A stretch of 64,000 nucleotides of DNA from UBA5158 sp040389045. GTDB taxonomy: Bacteria > Pseudomonadota > Gammaproteobacteria > DSM-16500. Position numbers and translations under genes: made by a program. The stretch lies in assembly GCA_040389045.1 (NCBI GenBank), contig JAZKAT010000025.1:29243-93242 (forward strand), given 5' to 3'. A model generated the notes under the pieces. It saw only the letters and a list, made by a program, of their open reading frames with translations, was not told the DNA's origin and did no database searches. Below, one piece after another: positions 33,022 through 42,038 of the stretch (the stretch's first letter is position 1; the number at the start of each line of letters is the position of its first letter).

Positions 33022-33672
33022 ATGGACGCTCGACATTTAGACTATCTGAAGGCCATGGGCATTCAAGCCTGGCAGGCAAAATCCACACCGGTCCCGGCAG
33101 TACTGGAAAACAGTGGTGAATGGGAAGTATTGGAACAAGCTGTCAAGCATTGCACGGCTTGCGGCTTGGACAAGACACGCACGCAGACGGTGTTTGGGGT
33201 GGGCAACCGGCGGGCGGACTTGATGATTATCGGGGAAGCGCCGGGGTTTAACGAGGACAAGCAGGGTGAACCGTTTGTCGGTCGAGCGGGGCAGTTATTG
33301 ACTTCGATGCTGCAGGCGATTGGCTTTGAACGTGAAACGGTTTATATAGCGAATATTTTAAAGTGTCGCCCGCCGGGGAACCGTGATCCCTTGCCAGAAG
33401 AAGTGAATTTATGCACGCCGTTTTTAGCTAAGCAGATTGCATTGATTCAGCCGAAGTTATTATTGGCGGTAGGCAGAATCGCCGCGCATTTTTTATTGAA
33501 TACAAAAACTGCGTTAGGTCAATTACGCAATAAAATTCATCGTTATGGTGTGAGTGATACACCTTTAATTATCACTTATCATCCAGCGTATTTATTACGT
33601 AACCCGGTTGATAAGAAGAAAGCATTGCAGGATTTGCAAATGGTTTATCGGACGTTAGAAGAGCTACGGTAA
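33022..33672 (+). CDS. Uracil-DNA glycosylase, family 4 (Fe-S)
   Basis: Removes uracil from DNA in base-excision repair. 216 residues from the chosen ATG (MDARHLDYLKAMGI), which has AGGG 7 bases upstream; ATGs at 32956 and 32989 lack a ribosome site. Four Cys suited to a [4Fe-4S] cluster: CTAC, then CRPPGNRDPLPEEVNLC. Catalytic motif GEAPGFNEDKQGEPFVGRAGQLL and the C-terminal HPAYLLRNP are the family-4 signatures. Alternative annotation as a phage SPO1-type DNA polymerase-related protein refers to the same family. A palindromic repeat follows. Confidence 0.92.
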   Translation: MDARHLDYLKAMGIQAWQAKSTPVPAVLENSGEWEVLEQAVKHCTACGLDKTRTQTVFGVGNRRADLMIIGEAPGFNEDKQGEPFVGRAGQLLTSMLQAIGFERETVYIANILKCRPPGNRDPLPEEVNLCTPFLAKQIALIQPKLLLAVGRIAAHFLLNTKTALGQLRNKIHRYGVSDTPLIITYHPAYLLRNPVDKKKALQDLQMVYRTLEELR

Positions 33673-33683
33673 ACCCCACACAT

Positions 33684-33773
33684 TTCATTCCCGCGTAGAC
33701 GGGAATCCATTCATTGAAAATAGCAATACCTGAGAAATACTTACAATGGATTCCCGCCTGCGCGGGAATGACA
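33684..33773. repeat. Palindromic intergenic repeat, full-length copy
   Basis: Left arm from 33684, right arm 33745-33773; about 33 bp between. It lies between convergent genes. The central segment differs from copy 1 while the arms are nearly identical. Confidence 0.85.
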
Positions 33774-33797
33774 GTTGTTTGTCATGCTCCATTCACT

Positions 33798-34811
33798 TTA
33801 AGAATTTATCACCGCCAAAAGTTTATTTTCAAATTCTCGAACTTTAACTTTTTCGCAAACTTTAATTAACGAACCCTTACGACCATCCACCACCGTCGCT
33901 CCTAACTGCGACCCCGTTTCCGGCTTTTCCACTACTCTTAATTTTTCAAATTTAAATTCACAAACGCTTTCATCTGTCGCCACTACCGCAGCCATTGGGT
34001 CCCAGAAGAACCATAAGCCGGAACGTAAACTGACGATGCCGTTTTTTAATATCTGATAAAAATATTCGTAGGCAATATTGCGCTTATCACCCATCACCCG
34101 CTGCAAAAAAGCCTCATTCATAGGCGCTGCATTGGTGGCGTCAAGCGGTACTAATACCACCGGAAAATTCGCCAATACCACCGCCGTCGCCGCTGGATCA
34201 AAATGCAAATTCCATTCCGCTTTGTGTTGCTCTGGACCGTCCATATTTCCTGGCACATGAACCGCCCCACCCATCACATAAATTTTGTTAATATGGTTTT
34301 TAATACCGGGATCTAGTTGATAAGCCTCGGCTATATTAGTTAACTGGCCAATAGCGACAATAGTCACTGGCGCTTTCGATGCACGAATGGTTTTTACCAG
34401 CAATTTTACGCCACCATAATTCACCGGCATTGTAGACCGCGGCAATAAACCCGCCGTGCTCGACAGAAAATTATCTTCTTTAGTTAACATGGAGTTTGGT
34501 AAAACAGAAGTGCCGTTAGCCGGTTTATCTATTCCGCAAGCCACCGGCACATTTTTCAAACCTATTAAATGCAATACGCCTAGAGTAGTGTGAAAAGCCG
34601 CCTGACAATGTGCATTCTCATTGGCTTCAATCGTGATTGCTTTAACAGAAATATCCGGGATTTTTAACAAATACAACATCGCAATAACATCATCCCTGAA
34701 ACCATCCGTATCAATGATAAATGCTTTGCGTTCGCCAGCGTATGAAAAAAAAGAACCACACCAACACACTAAAACCACAAAAACTTTAATAAGCCAGTTG
34801 CAATTTCTCAT
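33798..34811 (-). CDS. Exported nucleoside hydrolase (IunH family)
   Basis: 337 residues with an N-terminal signal peptide (LIKVFVVLVCWCGSFFSYAGE), so the enzyme should act in the periplasm or outside. The Ca-binding Asp cluster IIDTDGFRDDVIAML at about residue 31 corresponds to the family DTDPGxDDxxAL, but Pro is replaced by Gly-Phe. Also present: VYVMGGAVHVPGN, AEWNLHFDPAAT and LVPLDATNAAPM. The family splits ribonucleosides into base and ribose; export would suit nucleoside scavenging from a host or prey. It overlaps the waaA 3' end by 26 bases. Confidence 0.85.
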   Translation of the reverse strand: MRNCNWLIKVFVVLVCWCGSFFSYAGERKAFIIDTDGFRDDVIAMLYLLKIPDISVKAITIEANENAHCQAAFHTTLGVLHLIGLKNVPVACGIDKPANGTSVLPNSMLTKEDNFLSSTAGLLPRSTMPVNYGGVKLLVKTIRASKAPVTIVAIGQLTNIAEAYQLDPGIKNHINKIYVMGGAVHVPGNMDGPEQHKAEWNLHFDPAATAVVLANFPVVLVPLDATNAAPMNEAFLQRVMGDKRNIAYEYFYQILKNGIVSLRSGLWFFWDPMAAVVATDESVCEFKFEKLRVVEKPETGSQLGATVVDGRKGSLIKVCEKVKVREFENKLLAVINS

Positions 34812-36075
34812 CTATCAACACCTTGGTATACTGCAATTGCTTGGCCAGCGCCCCACGGTTCGCAGCAACAAAACGCCGCGCGCTTTCACCTACCATTGCA
34901 CGGTAATTTTCATCACCTAATAACCGTAACACCACCTCTACCAACTCATCCGTATTTTGGACTACCACCATACCCTGCGCTGCTTGCAAAGAACGGCTGA
35001 TTTCAGCAAAGTTATATAACTGCGGACCTGTTATCACCGGCTTGCCCAACACCGCGGCCTCCAACATATTATGGCCACCCACCTGCACAAAACTGCCGCC
35101 GACAAATGCTACATCACTTACTGCATACATTTTTAATAACTCACCCATCGTATCACCTAGATAAACCTGAGTTGCCGCGGTACAGGTATCCTGCTGACTA
35201 CGACGCGCCACATTAAAACCCGATTGCTGCGTCAAAGTGAAAACATCATTGAAGCGTTCCGGATGGCGCGGCGCAAGAATTAATAATGCTTGGGGAAATT
35301 TTTCCAAAATGCGTTGGTGCGCCGCTAAAATTATTTCTTCCTCGGTAGCATGCGTACTGGCCGCAACCCAAATTAAACGGTTGCTGCCCAATTGTTCGCG
35401 CAACCATTTACTTTTTTCCGCCAGATCAGCGGGGACTTCTATATCAAATTTAATGTTGCCCGTGACAATGGCTTTGGATGGTTGTAAACCCAGCTCAATG
35501 AAACGGTCCGCCTCCACTTGCGTTTGCACCGCCATGGTAGCGACATGCGTTAACATGTCCCGCGTCATTCCGGCAATGCGCTGATAACCCGCGAACGATT
35601 TTGCCGATAAGCGCGCGTTAGCGACAATCACCGGAATATTATTTTTCCCGCAGGTGGCAAAAAGATTGGGCCATAATTCCGTTTCCATGATGATGGCTAC
35701 TACCGGTTTGCTTAACTTAATAAAGCGGGCCATGATATGCGGCGCATCATAAGGCACATAAGAATTTATTACCTGATCACCAAACGCCGCTTTCGTGCGC
35801 GCGCTGCCGGTGACCGTCATGTTAGTGACTAAAACAGGAAGGTCCGGGTATTGCGCTTGCAAAGCTTTTATCAATGGCACCGCTGCCAGGGTTTCACCCA
35901 CCGATGCCGCGTGTACCCAAATACAATGCTCACTCTTTGGCGAGACATAACCTAAACGTTCCCGCCAACGCTGGCGGTAAGCAGAATTTTTTCTCGATCG
36001 CCATAACAAACGCAAAAACAGCCAGGGCAATGTCAGATAAAATAATACATTATATAAGTAGCGCAAAATAACCAT
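34786..36075 (-). CDS. waaA: Kdo transferase WaaA (KdtA)
   Basis: Adds Kdo to lipid IVA in the inner core of lipopolysaccharide at the cytoplasmic face. 429 residues; N-terminal membrane anchor (LYNVLFYLTLPWLFLRLLW), family motif VHAASVGETLAAVPLIKAL with the catalytic Glu, and the C-terminal GT-B nucleotide site GGSFVQVGGHNMLEAAVLGKPVITGP. Divergent from rpe with a 132-bp spacer. The exported nucleoside hydrolase overlaps its end. With lptD it shows a conventional LPS outer membrane. Confidence 0.95.
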   Translation of the reverse strand: MVILRYLYNVLFYLTLPWLFLRLLWRSRKNSAYRQRWRERLGYVSPKSEHCIWVHAASVGETLAAVPLIKALQAQYPDLPVLVTNMTVTGSARTKAAFGDQVINSYVPYDAPHIMARFIKLSKPVVAIIMETELWPNLFATCGKNNIPVIVANARLSAKSFAGYQRIAGMTRDMLTHVATMAVQTQVEADRFIELGLQPSKAIVTGNIKFDIEVPADLAEKSKWLREQLGSNRLIWVAASTHATEEEIILAAHQRILEKFPQALLILAPRHPERFNDVFTLTQQSGFNVARRSQQDTCTAATQVYLGDTMGELLKMYAVSDVAFVGGSFVQVGGHNMLEAAVLGKPVITGPQLYNFAEISRSLQAAQGMVVVQNTDELVEVVLRLLGDENYRAMVGESARRFVAANRGALAKQLQYTKVLIDEKLQLAY

Positions 36076-36207
36076 CCCCTCATGATCAGGGAAGTGATTA
36101 TAGTAGAAAAATCGCTGCAGGAGATAGCAGATATATACCAGGAAGAAGTTTATAATGTAACAACAAGGCTAGCAATTTCTGCATCAAAAATAATCAATGG
36201 GTGAAAT

Positions 36208-36879
36208 ATGCGCAAATTTTTACTATCTCCTTCGCTTTTAGCAGCCGATTTTGCCCGCCTGGGAGCGGAGGCGGAAGCGGTGCTGGCGGCGGGTGCGGAT
36301 ATGTTGCATCTGGACGTCATGGACAATCATTATGTGCCCAATCTGAGCGTAGGCCCTCTGGTTTGCGAAGCCCTGCGAAAATACGGTATCAATGCCCCTA
36401 TAGACGTACATTTGATGGTAAATCCAGTTGATGCACTGATTACTGAATTTGCCAAAGCTGGCGCCAGTTATATTACTTTTCATCCCGAAGCATCGCTGCA
36501 TCCTGATCGCAGCCTGGAATTAATTCATCAGCATGGTTGCAAAGCAGGTATCGCGTTAAATCCCGCAACCACACTGCATCATTTAGAATACCTTTGGGAT
36601 AAACTGGATATGCTGTTAATTATGTCGGTCAACCCAGGGTTTGGTGGCCAGAAATATATACCCGCGATCACGGAAAAAATCAGTAAAGCGCGTCAGTTAA
36701 TTGATGAAAGAGGTAAAAACATGCTGCTGGCGATTGATGGCGGCATTAAAGTTGATAATATTTTACAAGCGGCCAGCGCTGGCGCCGATACTTTTATTGC
36801 TGGCTCAGCTATTTTTAAAGAACAGGATTATGCAAAAGTCATTGCCGACATGCGCGCGGAATTAAAAAAATTAACTTAG
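36208..36879 (+). CDS. rpe: Ribulose-phosphate 3-epimerase
   Basis: Interconverts ribulose 5-phosphate and xylulose 5-phosphate in the pentose phosphate pathway. 223 residues, the family length. TIM-barrel with the metal-binding motifs HLDVMDNHYVPN and DVHLMV, phosphate loop MSVNPGFGGQKYIP and AIDGGIKVDN. rpiA of the same pathway lies near 39.4 kb. The VOC gene follows after 11 bases, so the two are probably cotranscribed. Confidence 0.96.
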   Translation: MRKFLLSPSLLAADFARLGAEAEAVLAAGADMLHLDVMDNHYVPNLSVGPLVCEALRKYGINAPIDVHLMVNPVDALITEFAKAGASYITFHPEASLHPDRSLELIHQHGCKAGIALNPATTLHHLEYLWDKLDMLLIMSVNPGFGGQKYIPAITEKISKARQLIDERGKNMLLAIDGGIKVDNILQAASAGADTFIAGSAIFKEQDYAKVIADMRAELKKLT

Positions 36880-36890
36880 GTCTGTCTTCT

Positions 36891-37286
36891 ATGCAAAAAC
36901 CCAAACCCACTCTTGGTTTACGTCATGTCGCATTATTCATTAAGAATTTTGCCGAATGTGAACATTTTTACACGCAACTATTAGGCATGGAAATTGACTG
37001 GCGACCGGATGCGGATAATCTTTATCTGACCACCGGCAGTGATAACTTTGCTTTGCATCGTGCGCCTGTTGATTTTACCCCGGTAAAACCGCAGCGTCTG
37101 GACCACTTGGGATTTTTTTTAAAAGACGCCGCGGATGTGGATGACTGGTGTGAATATTTACGCGAGGCGGGCGTGAAGATTAAAGCAGAGCCAAAAGATC
37201 ATAGAGATGGCACGCGCAGTTTTTATTGCGCGGACCCGGATGGAAATACAGTGCAAATGATACATTATCCGCGGGTAAAATATTAA
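36891..37286 (+). CDS. VOC (glyoxalase/dioxygenase fold) family protein
   Basis: 131 residues forming the paired beta-alpha-beta-beta-beta units of the vicinal oxygen chelate fold: LRHVALFIKNFAECEHFYTQLLGMEIDWR at the N-terminus and DHLGFFLKDAADVDDWCEYL with FYCADPDGNTVQMIHYP at the C-terminus. Possible metal ligands are the His of LRHVA, His of DHLGF and a Glu-equivalent near the end, which is replaced by Gln (TVQM), so metal-dependent activity is doubtful. Specific substrate unknown. Convergent with the next gene, 6 bases apart. Confidence 0.8.
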   Translation: MQKPKPTLGLRHVALFIKNFAECEHFYTQLLGMEIDWRPDADNLYLTTGSDNFALHRAPVDFTPVKPQRLDHLGFFLKDAADVDDWCEYLREAGVKIKAEPKDHRDGTRSFYCADPDGNTVQMIHYPRVKY

Positions 37287-37292
37287 TCGCGG

Positions 37293-37778
37293 TTAACTAC
37301 CACCCATACCGAATTTTTTGGTTCCCTTAGCCATTTCATCCAACTTAAAATCCTCCAAATCGAAGTCATCTTCACTCGTTCTGATTTCGATAGCGACATT
37401 GGGATCATCATTCTTATTAGCGGTTAATGCGTTAATTTGTGCTAGTAACGTGTTGTGATAGACACCCTTCAAAGGTCTTGGGTGCTGGCTGTGCTCAGAT
37501 AGTTGCCGGTTTACTAACGGTGTTAACTCGGTAGTAGCGGGTTCAGCTTTTTTCTCTTCCATTTTTGATCTGGTACTGGATGCGTGGATAACTCTAATTA
37601 GCTGGACAGGTGTAGGCCGGCGTAAACAAAAGATCGCTAGACCAATCAGTAAAGCGGTAGCAATCCCCCAATTACGTAGTGAATTATCCGCTGTTTGAAG
37701 AAACACAGGACTGACTTCTGTCTCCGTCGTCATATTAAGCAGTGCTGTAGCAGTTGAGGAAAGAGTACCCGACAACAT
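37293..37778 (-). CDS. Hypothetical single-span membrane protein behind a PmrA-type promoter
   Basis: 161 residues from the ATG at 37778, preceded by GGAG 9 bases upstream; a GTG five codons earlier is the alternative. A Ser/Thr-rich N-terminus (residues 1-35) is followed by one membrane segment (WGIATALLIGLAIFCL, about 38-54), a basic stretch and a long polar tail with acidic DDFDLEDFKLDEM near the C-terminus. No family recognised. The upstream region holds a perfect YTTAAK-N5-YTTAAK box 10 nt from TATGAT, as at the giant gene. A secreted-effector role is inferred from this shared control only. Confidence 0.65.
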   Translation of the reverse strand: MLSGTLSSTATALLNMTTETEVSPVFLQTADNSLRNWGIATALLIGLAIFCLRRPTPVQLIRVIHASSTRSKMEEKKAEPATTELTPLVNRQLSEHSQHPRPLKGVYHNTLLAQINALTANKNDDPNVAIEIRTSEDDFDLEDFKLDEMAKGTKKFGMGGS

Positions 37779-37807
37779 TATTATTAACTCCACCGAAAAA
37801 TTAATAA

Positions 37808-37840
37808 ATCATAGAGAATTCAGCTTAAGGCTATCTTAAA
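37808..37840 (-). promoter_or_regulatory. PmrA-type box and -10 of the 161-aa membrane protein
   Basis: Minus strand: TTTAAG (37840-37835), 5 nt, CTTAAG (37829-37824), 10 nt, TATGAT (37813-37808). Perfect YTTAAK-N5-YTTAAK fit and the same box-to--10 spacing as at the giant gene. The plus strand also reads CTTAAG-N5-CTTAAA, so orientation rests on the -10 and the gene. Confidence 0.6.
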
Positions 37841-37889
37841 TGCAGTGAAATAATAAAAGGATTTTTCTATTCAGGAATAGGCCAAGCCA

Positions 37890-38234
37890 TTATTTTTTAA
37901 CGTCATCGTCATCCACAAAAGAGGAAGGCGGCATGCCGGTTGGACGTAAATTAGTTTGTAATGGACTAGGGCTAAAGCGCTGGGAACTTGATTTTTGCTG
38001 ACCGCCACCGCCCTCACTGCTATCGCTTGCTTGGTTAGAGTCAAGCTGGCTTTGGTCAAAACTTGCAACTAGCTCACCTAGTTCGTATAAGTTATAAATT
38101 ACGTTAACTTTCAAGCCTATATCTTCGCGTAATTTATCTTGAATAAAGGCTTGGGCTTCGTTTAGCCGTTCGAATTTAGCGACTACGGTTTCGGGCCCTT
38201 TTTGATATTTAGCCGCGACTTTATAAGCCAGCAT
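37890..38234 (-). CDS. Hypothetical protein with low-complexity tail
   Basis: 114 residues from the ATG at 38234 (GGAG 5 bases upstream; a GTG two codons earlier is possible). The first 65 residues look folded: AYKVAAKYQKGPETVVAKFERLNEAQAFIQDKL then a beta/helix segment VNVIYNLYELGELVASF. The rest is Ser/Gly/Gln/Pro-rich and ends in an acidic VDDDDVKK. No signal or membrane segment and no recognised family. A TATAAT near 38275 on the minus strand is a likely -10. Confidence 0.6.
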   Translation of the reverse strand: MLAYKVAAKYQKGPETVVAKFERLNEAQAFIQDKLREDIGLKVNVIYNLYELGELVASFDQSQLDSNQASDSSEGGGGQQKSSSQRFSPSPLQTNLRPTGMPPSSFVDDDDVKK

Positions 38235-38307
38235 GCTCACTCCTTAATCTAATCATTTGAAAAACAGGGCATTATAACACTAGTTTATAAAATTGCTCCG
38301 CTTTTCA

Positions 38308-38331
38308 CCTCTCCCTTGTGGGAGAGGTGAA
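38308..38331. terminator. CACCTCTCCC/GGGAGAGGTG hairpin
   Basis: Ten-base perfect stem with a TTGT loop between ansA and the upstream end of the 114-aa gene's promoter region. It belongs to the same hairpin family as the one inside murU. Lying directly after the ansA stop codon, it may end ansA transcription, though there is no long T-run. Confidence 0.5.
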
Positions 38332-38337
38332 GAAGTT

Positions 38338-39354
38338 TTATAAACTTAGTTCACCACGTAGGTCAGCTTTGATTTGCTGTTTGATTTCATTGATATCAAG
38401 ATTCTTGCTGAATAAATAAAATAACTTGGTCAATGCCGCTTCCGTTGTCATATCGCCACCGGAAATCACCCCCGCGTTTAACAAAGAGGTGCCGGCGGCG
38501 TATTGGCGCATCTTCACTTTTGCCGTTGGGCATTGGCTGCAATTGACGATGACAATGCCTTGGGCAGTGGCTTCGCGGATAATTTCCAAAAACTTATCAT
38601 CCTCCGGCGCGGTCCCCAATCCGTACGTTTCCAGTACTAACGCACGCAGCGGTTCGCGCAACTGGTTTTGCAAAACATTCAATGACAATCCAGGAAATAA
38701 CCGTAACGCACTGATTGCTAAAGGCGAAAAGGCTTGTAACTGCATTGTGGCTGACGTCGTGTGGCGAAGTAAATGATGGCGCAGCAAAATTTCCGTACCA
38801 ACTTTTCCTAACACGGGAAAATTAGGCGAACCATAAGCCGCAAAGCTGCTGGCATCCATTTTTTTACAGCGATTACCACGAAACAATTTATTGTTGAAAT
38901 AAATGCAAACTTCAGGGACCCGATACTGGCTGGCGAATAACATCGCGTTAATCAAATTTTCTCTGGCATCACTGCGCGTTTCAAATAAGGGTAATTGCGA
39001 ACCCGTCAAAATCACCGGCTTGGCTAAATCTTCAAACATAAAAGATAAAGCGGACGCGGTATACGCCATCGTATCCGTGCCATGCAAAATAACAAAACCA
39101 TCAAATTTATCGTAATTCGCCCGCACCATTTCGCCAATTTTCTGCCAATGGGCTGGCGTTATATTCGCGGAATCCACCGGCCGCTCAAAATCATGCACTT
39201 CATAATCAGGCATATCAGGATTATTTAATTCAGGAATTTGCGCCATCGCTTTTGCTAAATGGCCAGCCGCCGGCGCATAACCTTGCGCAGTCTTTTGCAT
39301 GGAAATAGTGCCACCGGTACATAACACATAAACCGATTTTGATTTTTTTGGCAC
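38338..39354 (-). CDS. ansA: L-asparaginase, type I (cytoplasmic)
   Basis: Hydrolyses asparagine to aspartate and ammonia. 338 residues, no signal peptide, so the cytoplasmic low-affinity type is favoured. First catalytic motif VLCTGGTISM (residues 10-19) and second motif VILHGTDTMAYTASAL at about 89 both carry the active-site Thr; VILTGSQLPLFETRSDARENL follows as in AnsA. GTG start with AAGGA 7 bases upstream. It lies 11 bases after the rpiA stop, so it may be cotranscribed with rpiA. Confidence 0.92.
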   Translation of the reverse strand: MPKKSKSVYVLCTGGTISMQKTAQGYAPAAGHLAKAMAQIPELNNPDMPDYEVHDFERPVDSANITPAHWQKIGEMVRANYDKFDGFVILHGTDTMAYTASALSFMFEDLAKPVILTGSQLPLFETRSDARENLINAMLFASQYRVPEVCIYFNNKLFRGNRCKKMDASSFAAYGSPNFPVLGKVGTEILLRHHLLRHTTSATMQLQAFSPLAISALRLFPGLSLNVLQNQLREPLRALVLETYGLGTAPEDDKFLEIIREATAQGIVIVNCSQCPTAKVKMRQYAAGTSLLNAGVISGGDMTTEAALTKLFYLFSKNLDINEIKQQIKADLRGELSL

Positions 39355-39365
39355 GATGAATTCCT

Positions 39366-40028
39366 TTATGACTGTGAGATAACTTGCACACCGTCAGCAG
39401 ACGCCAACAATAAAATATCCGCGCGACGTTGCGCAAATAAGCCATTGGTCACGACCCCAGCAATATTATTTAACGTGGTTTCCACCGCGACCGGATCGAC
39501 TAACTTCAAGTTATGAACATCAATAATAACATTCGCATTGTCGGTGACATAACCCTGACGATAAATTGGATTAGCACCCAGCTTCATTATTTGTCTAGCG
39601 ACATAACTTCGCGCCATGGGAATCACTTCGAGAGGGACGGGGAACTTACCTAACAAATCGACTTGTTTGCTTTGATCAGCAATACAGATAAATTTCGTAG
39701 CGACCGCGGCAATAATTTTTTCGCGTGTCAACGCACCACCGCCGCCTTTGATCATTTGCCGGTAAGGATTAATTTCATCCGCGCCATCCACATAAACTGG
39801 CAATTCCGTCAAACTATTTAAATCCACCACCGCAATTCCCAGCATGCGTAATCGATCAGCTGAGGCTTGCGACCCCGCGACCGCGGCTTCAATCTTACCT
39901 TTAACTTTTTTTAAGGCATCAATAAAATAATTAACAGTAGAACCACTACCTACACCCAATACACTGCCGTAATCTATGTATTCCACCGCGGCCTCAGCCG
40001 CCGCTTTTTTCAAAGCCTCTTGGCTCAT
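39366..40028 (-). CDS. rpiA: Ribose-5-phosphate isomerase A
   Basis: Interconverts ribose 5-phosphate and ribulose 5-phosphate. 220 residues, the family size. Signatures: LGVGSGSTVNYFIDAL near residue 25, VYVDGADEINP with the active-site Asp pair near 80, and IKGGGGALTREKIIA with the catalytic Glu near 95. It begins 8 bases after the hslU stop and probably belongs to the hslV-hslU-rpiA-ansA run on the minus strand. Confidence 0.96.
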   Translation of the reverse strand: MSQEALKKAAAEAAVEYIDYGSVLGVGSGSTVNYFIDALKKVKGKIEAAVAGSQASADRLRMLGIAVVDLNSLTELPVYVDGADEINPYRQMIKGGGGALTREKIIAAVATKFICIADQSKQVDLLGKFPVPLEVIPMARSYVARQIMKLGANPIYRQGYVTDNANVIIDVHNLKLVDPVAVETTLNNIAGVVTNGLFAQRRADILLLASADGVQVISQS

Positions 40029-40036
40029 AATAATCC

Positions 40037-41374
40037 CTACAATATGTAACGGCTCCAGTCATCATCTTCGACCAGATGTTGTAAATACTTATCAACATAA
40101 GCGGCATCAACATTAATGGTTTTTTGCGCATGCTCAGCCGCTTCAAATGAAATTTCTTCCAGCAATCTTTCCAGCACCGTATGTAAACGACGGGCGCCGA
40201 TATTTTCTGTGCGCTCATTGACGTGCCAGGCTACTTCCGCGATACGGCGCACACCTTCTGGTAAAAACTTCAGGGTCAAACCTTCGGTAGACATTAACGC
40301 GCGATATTGTTCCGTCAACGATGAAGTAGGCTCAGTCAAAATACGCACGAAATCATCGGTACTCAATGCCTGCAATTCCACGCGTATCGGTAACCGGCCT
40401 TGTAATTCCGGGATCAAATCCGATGGTTTGGCATAATGAAAAGCGCCCGAAGCAATAAATAAAATATGATCGGTGTTCACCATGCCATGTTTTGTTGACA
40501 CTGTGGAACCTTCAATCAAAGGCAACAAATCACGCTGCACACCTTCACGCGACACATCAGCACCGGAATGTTCAGAACGCTTGGCGATTTTATCCACCTC
40601 ATCCAAAAACACTATGCCGTTTTGTTCAACACTTTCCAGCGCGCGTGATTTTAAATCTTCATCATCAATTAATTTTGCGGCTTCTTCTTCGCGAAGAATT
40701 TTTCGCGCGTCGGCGACACGTAATTTACGCATTTTTTTGCGTTCAGTAGAAAGGTTTTGAAACATGGATTGCAATTGGTTAGTCATTTCTTCCATGCCGG
40801 GAGGCGCCATGATTTCCACACCTATAGGCGAGGCGGAAACTTCCAATTCAATTTCCTTTTCATCCAATTCACCATTTTGCAATTTTTGCCGGAACAATTG
40901 TCGTGTAGCACTGTCCGCTGGCGCGGGTTCCTGCGGTTCACCGGCAAAGCTACCGCGCACTGGCGGTAATAACGCATCGAGAATACGATCTTCAGCAGCG
41001 ATTTCCGCCTGGCTGCGCACTTTGGCCATGGCTTTTTCGCGCATCATTTTAATGGCCATATCAACCAGATCACGAATAATTGATTCAACATCACGACCTA
41101 CATAACCCACTTCAGTAAACTTGGTGGCTTCGACTTTGATGAATGGCGCATCAGCCAGTTTAGCTAGCCTTCTGGCTATTTCAGTTTTACCGACACCGGT
41201 AGGCCCTATCATCAAAATATTTTTTGGCATGATTTCATCACGCAATGGTGATTTTAATTGCATACGGCGCCAGCGGTTACGCAAGGCAATTGCTACCGCA
41301 CGCTTGGCTTCCTGCTGACCAATAATATATTTATCTAATTCACTCACAATTTCTTTTGGGGTCAAATGCGCCAT
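40037..41374 (-). CDS. hslU: HslU, ATPase subunit of HslUV protease
   Basis: AAA+ unfoldase that feeds substrates to HslV. 445 residues from the ATG giving MAHLTPKEIVSELDKYIIGQQEAKRAVAIAL, the standard HslU start; an in-frame ATG 20 codons upstream exists. Walker A IGPTGVGKTEIARRLA, pore loop EVGYVGRDVES, an I domain (about 110-240), Walker B GIVFLDEVDKIAKR, and the C-terminal SRYIL that docks into HslV. Located 85 bp after hslV; a sigma-32-like promoter precedes hslV. Confidence 0.96.
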   Translation of the reverse strand: MAHLTPKEIVSELDKYIIGQQEAKRAVAIALRNRWRRMQLKSPLRDEIMPKNILMIGPTGVGKTEIARRLAKLADAPFIKVEATKFTEVGYVGRDVESIIRDLVDMAIKMMREKAMAKVRSQAEIAAEDRILDALLPPVRGSFAGEPQEPAPADSATRQLFRQKLQNGELDEKEIELEVSASPIGVEIMAPPGMEEMTNQLQSMFQNLSTERKKMRKLRVADARKILREEEAAKLIDDEDLKSRALESVEQNGIVFLDEVDKIAKRSEHSGADVSREGVQRDLLPLIEGSTVSTKHGMVNTDHILFIASGAFHYAKPSDLIPELQGRLPIRVELQALSTDDFVRILTEPTSSLTEQYRALMSTEGLTLKFLPEGVRRIAEVAWHVNERTENIGARRLHTVLERLLEEISFEAAEHAQKTINVDAAYVDKYLQHLVEDDDWSRYIL

Positions 41375-41459
41375 ATCAGATTTACTCTTTAAAAATTTTT
41401 CCACCGGATAAATTACTTCTTTCTCTACTATCATAAATTCACTCTCATCGATGCAATGG

Positions 41460-41999
41460 CTAAAAAGTTAATACTTCAATCGTTTGATTGTTATTCGTAT
41501 AAATACATATTTCAGCAGCAATCTTTAATGACTTTTCCACAATGGCACGCGCATCCAATTCCGTATTTTCAATCAGGGCGAGAGCCGCTGATTGTGCGTA
41601 GGGCCCACCCGAGCCAATCGCTATCAAATTATTTTCTGGTTCTATCACATCACCGTTGCCGGTAATAATTAACGAAGTCTTGGCATCGGCAACTGCCAGC
41701 AATGCTTCCAGACGGCGTAGCAATCGATCAGTACGCCAATCTTTTGCTAACTCCACCGCGGCACGCAATAAATGGCCCTGGTGTGTTTCCAGTTTCGCTT
41801 CAAATCGTTCAAACAAGGTAAATGCATCGGCAGTGCCGCCAGCAAAACCCGCTATTACTTTGCCATTATATAAACGTCGCACCTTGCGAGCGTTTGATTT
41901 CATTATGGTATGTCCCAAAGATACCTGGCCATCGCCGCCGATGACTACCAGGCCATTCCTGCGCACGGATACAATAGTGGTGCCATGAAATTGTTCCAA
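41460..41999 (-). CDS. hslV: HslV, proteolytic subunit of HslUV, TTG start
   Basis: Threonine protease of the bacterial proteasome-like HslUV complex. 179 residues; opening MEQFHGTTIVSVRR gives Thr7 as the new N-terminal nucleophile after processing, followed by GLVVIGGDGQVSLG and GKVIAGFAGGTADAFTLFERFE. The start codon is TTG (complement of 41997-41999), supported by AGAGGAG seven bases upstream and by the conserved N-terminus; no ATG is available. A rare start codon may lower expression relative to HslU. Confidence 0.96.
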   Translation of the reverse strand: MEQFHGTTIVSVRRNGLVVIGGDGQVSLGHTIMKSNARKVRRLYNGKVIAGFAGGTADAFTLFERFEAKLETHQGHLLRAAVELAKDWRTDRLLRRLEALLAVADAKTSLIITGNGDVIEPENNLIAIGSGGPYAQSAALALIENTELDARAIVEKSLKIAAEICIYTNNNQTIEVLTF

Positions 42000-42038
42000 A
42001 CAATATCTCCTCTTACCGATTTACTTTCTATTTCTATA

